NCBI GenBank assembly: GCA_034190875.2
Contig: CM067349.1
Span: 11,953,168-12,017,167 of the forward strand
Length of the DNA stretch: 64,000 nt
Direction of reading: 5' to 3'
From: Urechis unicinctus
Taxonomy: Eukaryota; Annelida; Polychaeta; Xenopneusta; Urechidae
Below the pieces are notes generated by a model, which did no database searches, was not told the origin of the DNA, and was given only the letters and a program-made list of their open reading frames with translations. Below are positions 47,720 to 58,139 of the stretch, one piece after another (the first letter of the stretch is position 1; each line of letters starts with the position of its first letter). A program made the position numbers and the translations under genes.

Positions 47720-47860
47720 TGCATACCAGCCTTTAGTTTAGTTCTACTCCGCTTCAGAAGCGCTGATGTAGTAGAACAAAATACGAGCGGCTGCTTATGA
47801 CACCTGCATTACCTTAATTGGAATGAATCAATTCCCTGCTAGGACAGTTGTCATTAGTAT
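47720..47860. repeat. Dispersed repeat E, partial copy 4
   Basis: GCTTC.GAAGCGCT, CGGCTGCTTATGACACCTG.ATTACCT and TGTC resemble 23185-23290 and 4485-4585. The copy stops near 47860, about 65 bp before the gypsy element. Confidence 0.5.
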
Positions 47861-47925
47861 TACTACAGAAGAATCGATGTAATCGAGCAGCACTACAGAA
47901 CGCAGATAATTCCTAGCTCGTTATG

Positions 47926-47930
47926 ATATG
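47926..47930. repeat. Target-site duplication of the gypsy element, low-coordinate copy (ATATG)
   Basis: ATATG abuts the outer end of the partial LTR. The same five bases follow the complete LTR at 50131-50135. A 5-bp duplication is typical of Ty3/gypsy integrases. Confidence 0.8.
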
Positions 47931-47992
47931 TGTAGATTTGTAGGCATACAGCAAACAAATGTTAATAAGATATTTCATTGTCCGTGACAACA
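47931..47992 (-). repeat. 3' LTR remnant of the gypsy element
   Basis: About 62 bp match the corresponding end of the intact LTR at 49961 (TGTAGATTTGTAGGCATACA, then CAAATGTTAATAAGATATT) with a few substitutions and a 4-bp indel. Similarity stops near 47990, where the reverse transcriptase coding sequence begins. Confidence 0.88.
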
Positions 47993-47996
47993 AGAA

Positions 47997-48389
47997 TTAT
48001 TCACGTGTCTGTTGACAGACCACTGGTCCAGATGAAATGGCAAATATGGTTCCTAAGAAGCGCCATCTGCCAAAGAGACTGTTGAACGTTGTGTAGTGCG
48101 AAGATGATTCCTCCAGGGGAATCTGCCAAAAAGCTGATTTCACGTCAAGTACAGTAAAGAACTTCGCAGCTGTTAGCTTTGGTAGCACATCTTCAATAGT
48201 CCGCATTAAAAAATGTGGCCCTTTTACAGCCCTATTTAATGGTCTTGGATCCTGACATAAACGGGTATAATCTGTTGCCTTTTTCTTGGTGACTACAATA
48301 TAATTCGCCCAATCAGTTAGCTGTGAGACACGGGCTAGGACACCTACATTTTCCATGCGTTCTAACTCAGCCTTGACTTTATCCATCAT
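47997..48389 (-). pseudogene. Gypsy reverse transcriptase, N-terminal part
   Basis: A 130-codon open frame carries the fingers and early palm of a Ty3/gypsy reverse transcriptase. It shows MDKVKAELERMENVGVL, the basic linker before the DPRPLN motif, and FFTVLDVKSAFWQIPL with the first catalytic aspartate in LDV, then FNSLFGRWRF and a degraded form of the usual F.ISSAPEVFQ. The frame is truncated just before the YxDD box, which is absent. The preceding reading frame (protease) joins through at least one frameshift near 48395. Confidence 0.92.
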
Positions 48390-48599
48390 GGCAACTGGAA
48401 TTCTACTAAGTGTGTTGATTACTGGTTGAACAGTCCAACTTTTTCTGATAAGACACTGAGAACTTGCCTAACTGACCATCACACTAGTCACTGTATTCCT
48501 GTGCTATGTCAAGCTCTGGCTCAGAAATCTCATGCACTTCATCACTCACACTAAGCTAATTCAACTTTACACTGTCTGAGATTCCAAAAATCGGTTGTA

Positions 48600-48850
48600 C
48601 AGCACGGTCTACCACATACACTTGTATCATAGTAGTCTGATTTGCACTGCGACACGTTGATGAGGTTAAGCCAACGGCATGAAAAGGGTTCCCACCAAAT
48701 ACTAATCTGATGTCTCAAGACTGATCCATTTGTTCATTGTAGCGCACAAAATCGAATGTTTCATTGCTGATCACGTTGCATTTTGCTCCAGTATCCATTT
48801 TGAAGTTGATTGGTGTACCATTCATATATAAAACTGCACACATTTCTTGC
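48600..48850 (-). pseudogene. Gypsy aspartic protease remnant
   Basis: The active-site motif DTGA is encoded at 48795-48784, preceded by INFKM and followed by KCNVIS, the usual layout of retropepsins. An in-frame TGA at 48717-48715 lies 23 codons beyond the motif. Sequence beyond it still reads as protease-like (LVFGG..FHAVG, then PIFGISD) to a TAG near 48562. The second conserved region is thus present but cut off. Confidence 0.8.
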
Positions 48851-48972
48851 TTGACAGCTATGTCGTTGAGCGTGTCAATCTTAAATGTTTATTTGAATCC
48901 GGCTTAGTCATGTAATGTTGTCAGAGACTTTTCTTGTAGTTCGTTGACCTTTATTGACTTCGGCCTTGAACG

Positions 48973-49014
48973 ACAATATTTGTGAAAATAATTCAATTTG
49001 TCACATTGGTGGCA
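48973..49014 (-). pseudogene. Gag zinc knuckle with His-to-Tyr change
   Basis: The motif reads CHQCDKLNYFHKYC. The nucleocapsid knuckle CX2CX4HX4C of gypsy gag is recognisable, but the histidine is replaced by tyrosine (TAT for CAT), which should abolish normal zinc binding. It is preceded by CPAIGK, as in related elements. Confidence 0.8.
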
Positions 49015-49049
49015 ATGTTTTCCAATTGCAGGACATTTCTAGACCGCAT

Positions 49050-49761
49050 GAATTTGATTACAGTTCTTCTAATTCAGTCTGTTGTGAAGCTTGTGACCTC
49101 TGTGCTATCAGAGATTGCTTGACATTTGACCTTTGTTTAAATGGTTTTTTGTCGTCGACACTTTTAATCTCCTTGCCAGCTGTGTCAGAGAGTTAGAAAA
49201 TTTTTTCCTGTGCTCTGTCACCTCGTGAACCTGACATAACTCAATCGCTCTTGCTAGTGTCAGCTTGGGTTTCTTAACTGCTTGCGGGCAGTATTGATAA
49301 TGACTCCTGTTACTGTACGGACGAGTACCATTTCATCATGAATCGTACCTTATTCACGTGTTTTTGCCTTAATTCCAAGGTCATATACAAAGTTACTGAT
49401 GGATTCGCAAGGTAACTGACTTCTACTGTTAACAATATGTCTTTCCATAATGAGTTTTTTTTGCTGTGTACAGAGTTCGGTGACTTGCGTTTGAGGACAT
49501 CTGGTTTATACCTAGATTCAGCTGGTGAAATGCCATTTATCTACCATCTTTACCCCTAGCAGCATCAGAATAGACAAAAGCGCGTTCTTTGTTAATTGCC
49601 TCTGGCCCCGCTTGATTTAGCAATATAATGGCCTTTTGTTTGTCATTCTTATCGCTGTGAGCACACTCGATGTAGATGTCACATTCTAAAATCAATTTCC
49701 GCCAATTTTTCGAAACATTTGCTTCAAACGAGAGAGGATCGCGTTTGCGTAGACCACCCAT
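49050..49761 (-). pseudogene. Gypsy gag (capsid) remnant
   Basis: Gag starts at the ATG at 49761 and is open to 49537 (FEANVSKNWRKLI, then KAIILLNQAGPEAI), the usual N-terminal half of a gypsy capsid. After a frame break the capsid continues near 49445-49240 with RHIVNSRSQ, ISNFVYDLGIKAKT, a stop, GTIHDEMV and ARKQL. These match the conserved order of the retrotransposon gag domain. At least one frameshift and several stops disable it. Confidence 0.85.
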
Positions 49762-49948
49762 TTTGCAGTTTTAAGCAGTTTGAAAACAAGTTCTGCACAG
49801 ACAATTTTGGCAAGGGCATCGAGGGATCGACAGATCGATGAGGCGTCTGTGAGAACAACAATAGCACATGAGACGACAAATGCAAGAAATTAAGTGTAAT
49901 TACAAGATGTTGACTGGTTACGACCTCAACTGGGTTCGTTGAAGATAT

Positions 49949-49960
49949 CTTCTGACACCA
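49949..49960 (-). promoter_or_regulatory. Primer-binding site, tRNA-Leu type
   Basis: Read on the minus strand, TGGTGTCAGAAG follows directly after the LTR end. TGGTGTCAG complements the 3' end (CTGACACCA) of many animal leucine tRNAs and is common in metazoan gypsy elements. Confidence 0.75.
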
Positions 49961-50130
49961 TGTAGATTTGTAGGCATACAACAAATGTTAATAAGATATT
50001 TTATTGTCCATGGCAACACGAGCACAGACTAAGCCAGATCAACATAGGGAAACGCGACTGCGCATGATCAAGAAACAAGTTTGTTTCCTGCAAAAGTAAT
50101 ATGCATAGTTCACAATTCAAGTAATCTACA
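49961..50130 (-). repeat. Complete 5' LTR of the gypsy element, 170 bp
   Basis: The termini are the perfect 6-bp inverted repeat TGTAGA...TCTACA. The inner end is fixed by the adjacent primer site and by similarity to 47931-47992. The outer end is fixed by the ATATG duplication at 50131-50135. It is short for a gypsy LTR but within range. Confidence 0.88.
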
Positions 50131-50135
50131 ATATG
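50131..50135. repeat. Target-site duplication of the gypsy element, high-coordinate copy (ATATG)
   Basis: It matches 47926-47930. Together they show that this was one insertion, deleted later inside, and not two separate fragments. Confidence 0.8.
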
Positions 50136-52584
50136 TATTTTTGAACGGCAATCCGCACGCATGGAAAGCTAAGCCCCAATCATGTTTTCCCATCATGTCA
50201 GATTGAGTGGATAACAAGTCCTCATCAGGTTGGCATATATTGTGTTGCACACCTCCTTAGGAAAATTAAATTACCTTAAATTAGTTCATGTAATCGAAAT
50301 TCCCAATTATGCTGTTAACTTACAAAGAATACATTTGAACATGGCTTAAAATAATCATTTGCAGACATTTATTTATATTTCCATAAACGACGCTGATCCC
50401 AGTTATAAAAAAATAGGCAATTATTGCTACTACAGCCTTCGAATAATTGATGTGTTATAAGTTATGTTCAACGCATATTTCCCTTGCAGTCCCTGAGCCG
50501 CCTACTTGTGTTACCTACCAAAATAATTGTTATCGTACTGGGATAACCACTTCTGATGTCATGAATTGCATATGGACAAGGTTGCATGATGGAATAAAGT
50601 TCTGTATCGAGGTTAAAGTTAATTGTCCGGCTTTTCATCACAAAGCCAGCGTGCCCCGGCCTTTTAGGCTGAACCTCCAAGTGTCGCGGCATTCGGTGTT
50701 TAATACATTCGGATGTGATTACTCTGCATTCACGCCATGCAGTAATAATCCATACACCATGTGAATCATGCGAATCAAGAATTAATAATTTATATTAAGT
50801 TTCCCGCTGCAATAAAAGACCAGGGGCGATTCAGCATCATATGTGAACCTTTATGGCGTTAATGCCGGAGTGTGATACTATTAGCGGCTGGTGCTTTGTA
50901 GTCAGCTACTTTGCGATATTTTGAAAAGAATACGCGTACGATATAGCAGAGAAAAGCGAGGTGACTACCATTTACTGCTATGTTCTTTGATGCACTTGTC
51001 TACTGATCGCCGCAAAGAGCAGCTACATCAAACAACTATCGACGACTTTAAAGACTGCTACACATAGATATCTTCCAACCATGAAGTACTTATATCCATG
51101 TTGTATTAAAACAATCCTGCTGCCCAAAGGTTTTTATTCACCCTGAGCAAGAACCGTTGGCATGCGGTGCGCAATCGCTGTTGTTGATACCGTTCTATGC
51201 AAATATTTATATTACCCAATGATATACATAGCTATTGAGGTTAAAGAACAATTGCTAAGTTGCCTTCTATACACGCGACCCAGCCATTATTGGCAGAAGA
51301 ATTTGATCAATCTCATCATCTCAACCAAGGTAAGGGCGGCTGGTCGTGGACTGCAGTAGAATGTAAATTTAGTTATATATCGAAGCCATGGTATAAATTA
51401 CATTATCCAGGGAAGTAAAGCTATTGAGATGCTTGACTCAACAAATAGCACAAGTATCGGTGTGATTTATTTATTTGATGATTTCTACGAATAATTCTTG
51501 TCCAAAAGTGCAACGGTGGAGTAAGAACGATCGAAATTATTACCATTCCACGCCTTAATGTTCGAGGCTCTTGACAACTGATTATATCAATCGTATCAAT
51601 TGGTAAGAACGACAATGCCACTGATCTGACCTTGTAATTATAATAATGGTTACGAATCGAATGTGGCACATTCGCAAATACATCTTTATTGTGATTTCAG
51701 TGGTACAATGTGGCAGATTGTCTATAAACTAGATTTTGAAATACGTAGCTCGGGCGCTCATGATACCATGTTATTTTGAAAACTAATGATACCGCTCAAT
51801 ATCAAACAACGTTTTGTTAAATATTCGCTTTCGTCGATAATAGGAACTTTATTCGCATTGTAACCTTCCCTAAAACGCACACTTTCGTCATCGCAAGTGT
51901 GTATAATCGTCAATTGTTGTCCTATCCGTGTCGTTTTATGTAAATGTTGTAATTGAATCCCGAGACAAATCATTAATTTGTCTATGATATCAGAAAATAT
52001 TAACCGCATAATGAACAACCTACTAAAATCATTCGTGTGAGCATTTTATCTATCTCATAGAGAGATGGGTGTTTCTGTAAACTGACCGCGACTTGATCAA
52101 CTTCATGCTTGTAAGGTGGTTATTGCTATGATGCTACTTATAAGGTGGAAAATACGAGTCGAGCATATCGCCTTATGGTGGGCTCGATATGTTACTACTC
52201 CAATCGGCCCAGTCACTCAGCTCTACGATTGGCGCTGACCGATGGTTATGACAAGGGTTTAGTTGACCGACAAAATACAAGTTCAGGGTTCTTTTTTTAG
52301 GGCGGGTATTGGTATGAGATTGTCGGTGGTGCAAAATGCTGTGATATGTGTTATGAGCTTTCCACTGACTGCAGACATCGAAACAAATACTATAAACGAA
52401 CAAACCACAATTTACTTATTCAACCCGCTGTTAGGCACACCCAATTTGTTTTAAGCTGGGGGAAAAAATATTTGCTCCATCCATCATGCCTGGGTGACAC
52501 GCTTATGCTCGTGTGACAGCTCCAGTCATCTAATTACCGGCTTAATACCTGCCTGCCTCAAACACTGTAACCTCTTTTGACGGT
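50136..52584. other. Unassigned AT-rich DNA with one exon-like frame
   Basis: An open frame at 50447-50764 (105 codons) contains, from 50490, a cysteine-bearing stretch (PPTCVTYQNNCY..., six cysteines further on). It begins right after TTTCCCTTGCAG, a fair splice-acceptor match at 50478-50489. No donor or domain is recognised, and the opposite strand is open too. The rest of the block shows nothing. Confidence 0.35.
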
Positions 52585-53233
<649 letters not shown>

Positions 53234-53333
53234 TTATAGTTACTTTAACCCGGTCGTGCTAGCGGGTAGCTGTCATGTTTGCTCACTTGAATTGGTCTTA
53301 ATCGCCGGTGTCCAAATGTATTCTGCGAACACG

Positions 53334-53500
53334 GAGTAATGTAGTGCAGCTCAGACTGAAGAGAACATTTCCGTTGAGCAATGTAACGATGCTCACCCTG
53401 AAGCGCAAACATTGCTGTCAAAAACCGGTATATATCTCCGCCTGTAGTCACCTTTGTCGTTGAGTAATGTAGCGTAGCTCAGTCTGCGGCAATCAAGTGA
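53334..53500. repeat. Small degenerate tandem repeat (GAGTAATGTAG...)
   Basis: GAGTAATGTAGTGCAGCTCA (53334), GAGCAATGTAACGATGCTCA (53375) and GAGTAATGTAGCGTAGCTCA (53462) are three copies of one motif, each continuing CTGAAG- or CTGCGG-like. Spacing is 41 and 87 bp, so a unit is missing or diverged in between. Confidence 0.6.
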
Positions 53501-53509
53501 AGACCGCGT

Positions 53510-56500
53510 GGCATGTGAACGATGCTAATCTAATGAATTTCAAATCTCATCAGGAACAACGTGGAATGCACATTTATGCTTCTAGCATCAGCACCAGGGA
53601 AATACTGTTATCATAACGGGCTGCAATCACTAGACTGGTCTGCCGCAGCAACGAAAACGCGAGGTTGAATGCAGTTCCCGGTTTATGGCACAATAACGTG
53701 TAGACTATGCTGAAACATGAGTGTGACTGCTTAGATTATATATAATAGCCAGAAGCTGGACAGATATATTTCAACCTTTCTCAATAACATTAACTTGTGG
53801 AGTGTTGTTTGTGGACCAAGAAGCTACTCAAGCAAGGTGCGTATCATGCACGGGTGCATTGTGATGCATACCACAATTTTATTTCTAAATGACAACAGTT
53901 GCACCAATGCTATGGTTAGTAGCACACGGTAGTCCATTGGACACAAACACCATGGTACAGAGTCTCTATGTATGCCTATAGCGTGGTTGATTTACCATAC
54001 CAAATGCAATGTGTACATTAACACGATTCTTAATGCACGGAAAAGATCAGCAACAGCAGCTCTAAGGATATAGTTTAACGAAAAGCAATGTAGCCTTACT
54101 CAATCGTGAATAAGGATGGTGGTCTGCTGGACGTTTATTCGTCATAATCAATGCACAAATTGGACGAGGCAGACGCATAACGCATTAGCCCGTATGTCGA
54201 ATTTTAATGTGCAGTTAATGGGTGCAGTAATTGGATGCGGAATCGTCACCTCATACTACGGTATTAGCATTAAATTATCGAGCTATCGTTTTATTCACTT
54301 ATAGTGCAGGTATGAATTCACATTTGCTGGGAATGAATGCATGGCGTCAAACAAAAGTAGGGGTTGTTCACAGCGAAAATTTCTACATGCATCAGCCAAT
54401 CGAACCACGTTTCCAATGATTTCATGCGTAATGTGCTCGATGCATTCTGAGGTCGTTCCACTGGTTGGTCTATCGTGCGCGTACAGCTAATAATGCAACT
54501 GTATGATTATTTTATGCGGATTAGGTAGATTGTTACGTAACTGTCAATCGAATACAAATGAATGAAACTGATTTTGTTGTGTGTCGCATAGTAGCATGTA
54601 CCATTCAACCACCATGGCATGGTAGCCATCGCATTGGCTGACGAAACACAGCTATCAGTTCAATTCAAGCCAGTTATGTACAAAATAAACCTGGTTTGAT
54701 TTCGTTTTGTGACATGCCCTCTATCACTCAACCACTGTTGCATATCGGCCATTGCAATGGCCCCAGACTCTTGTAAGCTACGAGTTAAGCCAGCCACATT
54801 GTGTACGTATAGGCAAGCATATACACGCCGAGGCGATCTCAATTACGATAGCCGGAGACCCAATAGATATTTCATAGCATTATATCCATTCTACTATTCA
54901 AGGTATAAGTAGCCCACGATGAGGCTGATATGATCTTAGAAAGGCACTCCTATTAGAGAGGAAAATGTGATGAGCAACAACTTCACATTGGAACCATGTT
55001 CGGTTGTTGGATCTCAAGAAGTGTAGGAAATATACTACATAATATGACAAACAACGGGCGCCACTACAACCAAAAATAGCTATCCTGATGACCTGAATAT
55101 ACTGCTGAACAGCATTTGTTATAATTCGTAAGCACACAGCCGACACCGCCCCCTCCCTCCACCACCTGACCTAGATAATGACTTATACATCTTCAGAAGA
55201 AGCAGGTCTGCCCCTCTTACAACAACATGAACCAAGACAATCATAGAACGACTAAAGATAAAGGACGGATATTAAATTTAGCTACGCATATCAGCATTAA
55301 TATGTCAATAGGGAATTGATATAGCATTTCAATCAGTTCTGTCAGTCGTTTCAGTGGGTTTGTTATAATTTGCATGAATTCAAGCTATTTGAGTGTTTCG
55401 TAATAGCAGTGAATATAACGTAATGTACATGTAAGTCCAGGTGATTATTCGCTGTTCTTCTTCACAGAATACACTTAGTGTAGTTCTCCTGGTTGCGCAA
55501 TATATAAAAGCAAGTGACTCGTCAAAATCAAGGCAAATCCAAGCCGAAGCCTTCACCACATATAGCATGCCAATCGATGCATTTCCCTCTTACTGGGAGC
55601 AGGTGGCAGTCGAGTTTAATATAGAAGATTATGAATAACGAACCATTTTAACCCGTGGTTTTCGTTCTCCTATAAGAATAGCTCCAGCAATTACATATCA
55701 CCCCATATCAACGTAACGATGTATTTGCCTTTTACAAGAAGTATGAAGTAGAAACATTCGATATGCAACTTTATGAAAAAAAAGTGCTACTGTCTAAATA
55801 TTTGCGGCCAGCTTGCGAAACAGGAGAACAACTTCATCGGAAATACTATCAAATCAACGTAGAGAACGTAAGATAAGAAGTTTATTGTACAATGCCTCTC
55901 GTGCACAGCTAGCTTACAACTATCCGTAAAAAGCACAGGAATAATAAGAGAGTTGTTCAAATGTTATTGCCACATAAACCCACGCATATGAAATGCGCTT
56001 GACATTACATTTGAACAAGTTTAGCCCGCTCAAAGATGTATTGGTCCGTAATATATGGCGGGTTTCCTGATATCTTTTTATAAAAGCGTCTCAGCTAGCG
56101 CTTGCTATCCCACTAAGTGTCCTTTAATGGCACATCCAGGTATGTGTTATGTGCTATCTTATGAATTGATAGTCTCCCATCAGTCCTTACGATCTAACTC
56201 TCCATGCAAACAAAAGGAATAGTAATGGACATCACATGACACTGACTTTAATCAGGATCTGTTATAAATGGTGCACAGCACAGACGTTCCTCTGCAGCCT
56301 CCTTACACTGTTCCGCCAAGAACTATGCTAGCCTTGTTGTTTTGCAATGGACTTCTCAGCCGTAATTGAATGATTCACAGGGTAATAAATCTCGTGAACA
56401 GCATTCGTCATGCATCAAAGAAATGAATTCTGCGTAACGTAATGGCAAATTTATTTGCTTTCGATGCTCATCTTCAATAAATGCACACTACAGTGCTGTG

Positions 56501-58040
56501 CTGATCGGCATCTAGGAGTTTCGGAGGTAATATTGTTGCCGTTGCTTTATCACGACCGCTTTTGTTACAAGCGATGGATAACATCCAGTGTGTCGGCATT
56601 ATAATGTACAAGTAAAGCTTCACATTACACAGGTTTCAATGCTTGGATGTCAAACCATCTCGTTTGACTTAATAACCTCATCAAGCGACCAGAAGTTTAC
56701 GTCAAGATAAAATTAGGAAGTCGTTTCATTTTGATAGAGGTGAAATTAAATCTGCCCGTGAGGATATAGCGACCGGACCCCGATTTTTGCTACACTTTGC
56801 CACATACAATATATATTCAACTTTAATTATGTGTCCAATTCTAGGCAATCAAAATCGATCTTTAAATCATTAGCATTTCTAGCTGAAAATAGCTTCAAAA
56901 AAGCAAAATGTTCGATAACTTGTTATGATTATATTATAATGTTTACGTTTAGAGTAATAATCAATCCATCGATTTACTCAGGTGTGCGGTCTTTGGTAGT
57001 ATCAACCGGCACATTAAGGGGAATAGCTTTGGCACTTATATAAACAAGGCTACCGGCGACAAAGATCACGTAAAACGTATAATCGGCATAGCACATCTTA
57101 GAGCTAACAAAACACTATATGTCGTTTTATAATGTACCAACGGCAGCAGTTTCTTGGCGAGCTGTAACTGCAAACGTAGATAACTTTCTATTAAGCCTAA
57201 TGAAGGAAAATAACTATTTATTGCGTTTGTAAATCACGACAACGCTGGGGGTCCTCTATCCTAGTTCGGTGGCAGTACACCATGAACACACGTCAAAACA
57301 CGCCAAGAGTAAGCTCTTAAAACAATCCGTCAATCTGCGTGGAGGTGTTTCCGATTGAACCAATTTAAGTGTTGCTTCCAAATAGGGGATATTGAACATT
57401 TATTAGATGTTGCAGCATGCCTGACTGGGATCGCACCATTGAAACATGCTCTAGACATATGCCATTGTGAATTTTGCTTTCATTCAGCGCATTATTACGA
57501 AGCGGGATTTATGTTTGCAGTCGAAGGTTAGATACTCAGGGGACACTAAACATTGCCTGACACATATCTTATAAATCGTAGTCTTAGTTTAATTCATGAC
57601 AGCATTCCCTCTCTTCTTGGTTAGCCACTGAACCACATAAATAATATCACCGTGATTTTGTGAGACTACATGCTGCGTTCTTAATTGGAAATGATACAAA
57701 ATATCTGTATATTATATGTCGTAGGCACCGATGTTGATGCTTAGTAAACGCGCTCGCATAAGAAGCATTTTCGGACGCGAAGTCACCTTATAGACTGGTA
57801 ACATTATTTTGTTTTCTGTATAGATGAGTTACAAAGGAAGAGGCGGACTATATCTTTCGACCTGTCATACAGTTTTATGGTAGGTAATAGCCCATCTTCA
57901 TATGGATATTTACTTAATTACACTTCCCAAATGTTGGATTACAACCGACTGGATGCCGTTCATCATGTTTTATCAGCCCACTAATGCACAATCGACAGCT
58001 AATTTTGATTTAAAAAAACGCGATGATCAAGACCTCATTT
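53510..58040. other. Unassigned AT-rich DNA
   Basis: Over 4.5 kb no gene, RNA, tandem array or element end was recognised. Open frames at 54116-54419, 54709-54912 and 55441-55638 have no known motif. Confidence 0.45.
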
Positions 58041-58041
58041 T

Positions 58042-58135
58042 TCATGAGATTTATTCCCCTGCGGTATTGCGTAATCATTTGAAAATTCATATTAAGCATG
58101 GTAATCGACGTGAATTCACTTGAAATAACCAGTTT
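58042..58135. repeat. Dispersed repeat N, copy 1
   Basis: This aligns with 61628-61715: TCCCCTG(C/A)(C/G)GG.ATTGCGTA, then TTCAT(A/G)TTAAGCATGGTAAT (the 14-mer TTAAGCATGGTAAT at 58092 and 61669), and GAAT.CA(C/T)TTGAA. A short echo (TTTATTCCCCTGCGG) also occurs at 13170. Confidence 0.6.
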
Positions 58136-58139
58136 GTGT

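Larger units (their letters stand above)
47931..50130 (-). mobile_element. Ty3/gypsy LTR retrotransposon, internally deleted and inactive
   Basis: The element lies on the minus strand between ATATG duplications. Reading in its own direction: a complete 170-bp 5' LTR (50130-49961), a tRNA-Leu-type primer site (49960-49949), gag (from the ATG at 49761), a zinc knuckle (49014-48973), a protease (DTGA at 48795-48784), the N-terminal half of reverse transcriptase (48389-47997), then abruptly the last ~60 bp of the 3' LTR. The rest of reverse transcriptase, RNase H, integrase, the polypurine tract and most of the 3' LTR are missing. Gag resembles the Mag-type lineages of animal gypsy elements. Stops and frameshifts occur throughout. 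Confidence 0.92.

Noticed and set aside
48954-49196. 80-codon plus-strand frame
   Set aside because: It is the antisense of gypsy gag; the minus strand carries the recognisable zinc knuckle.
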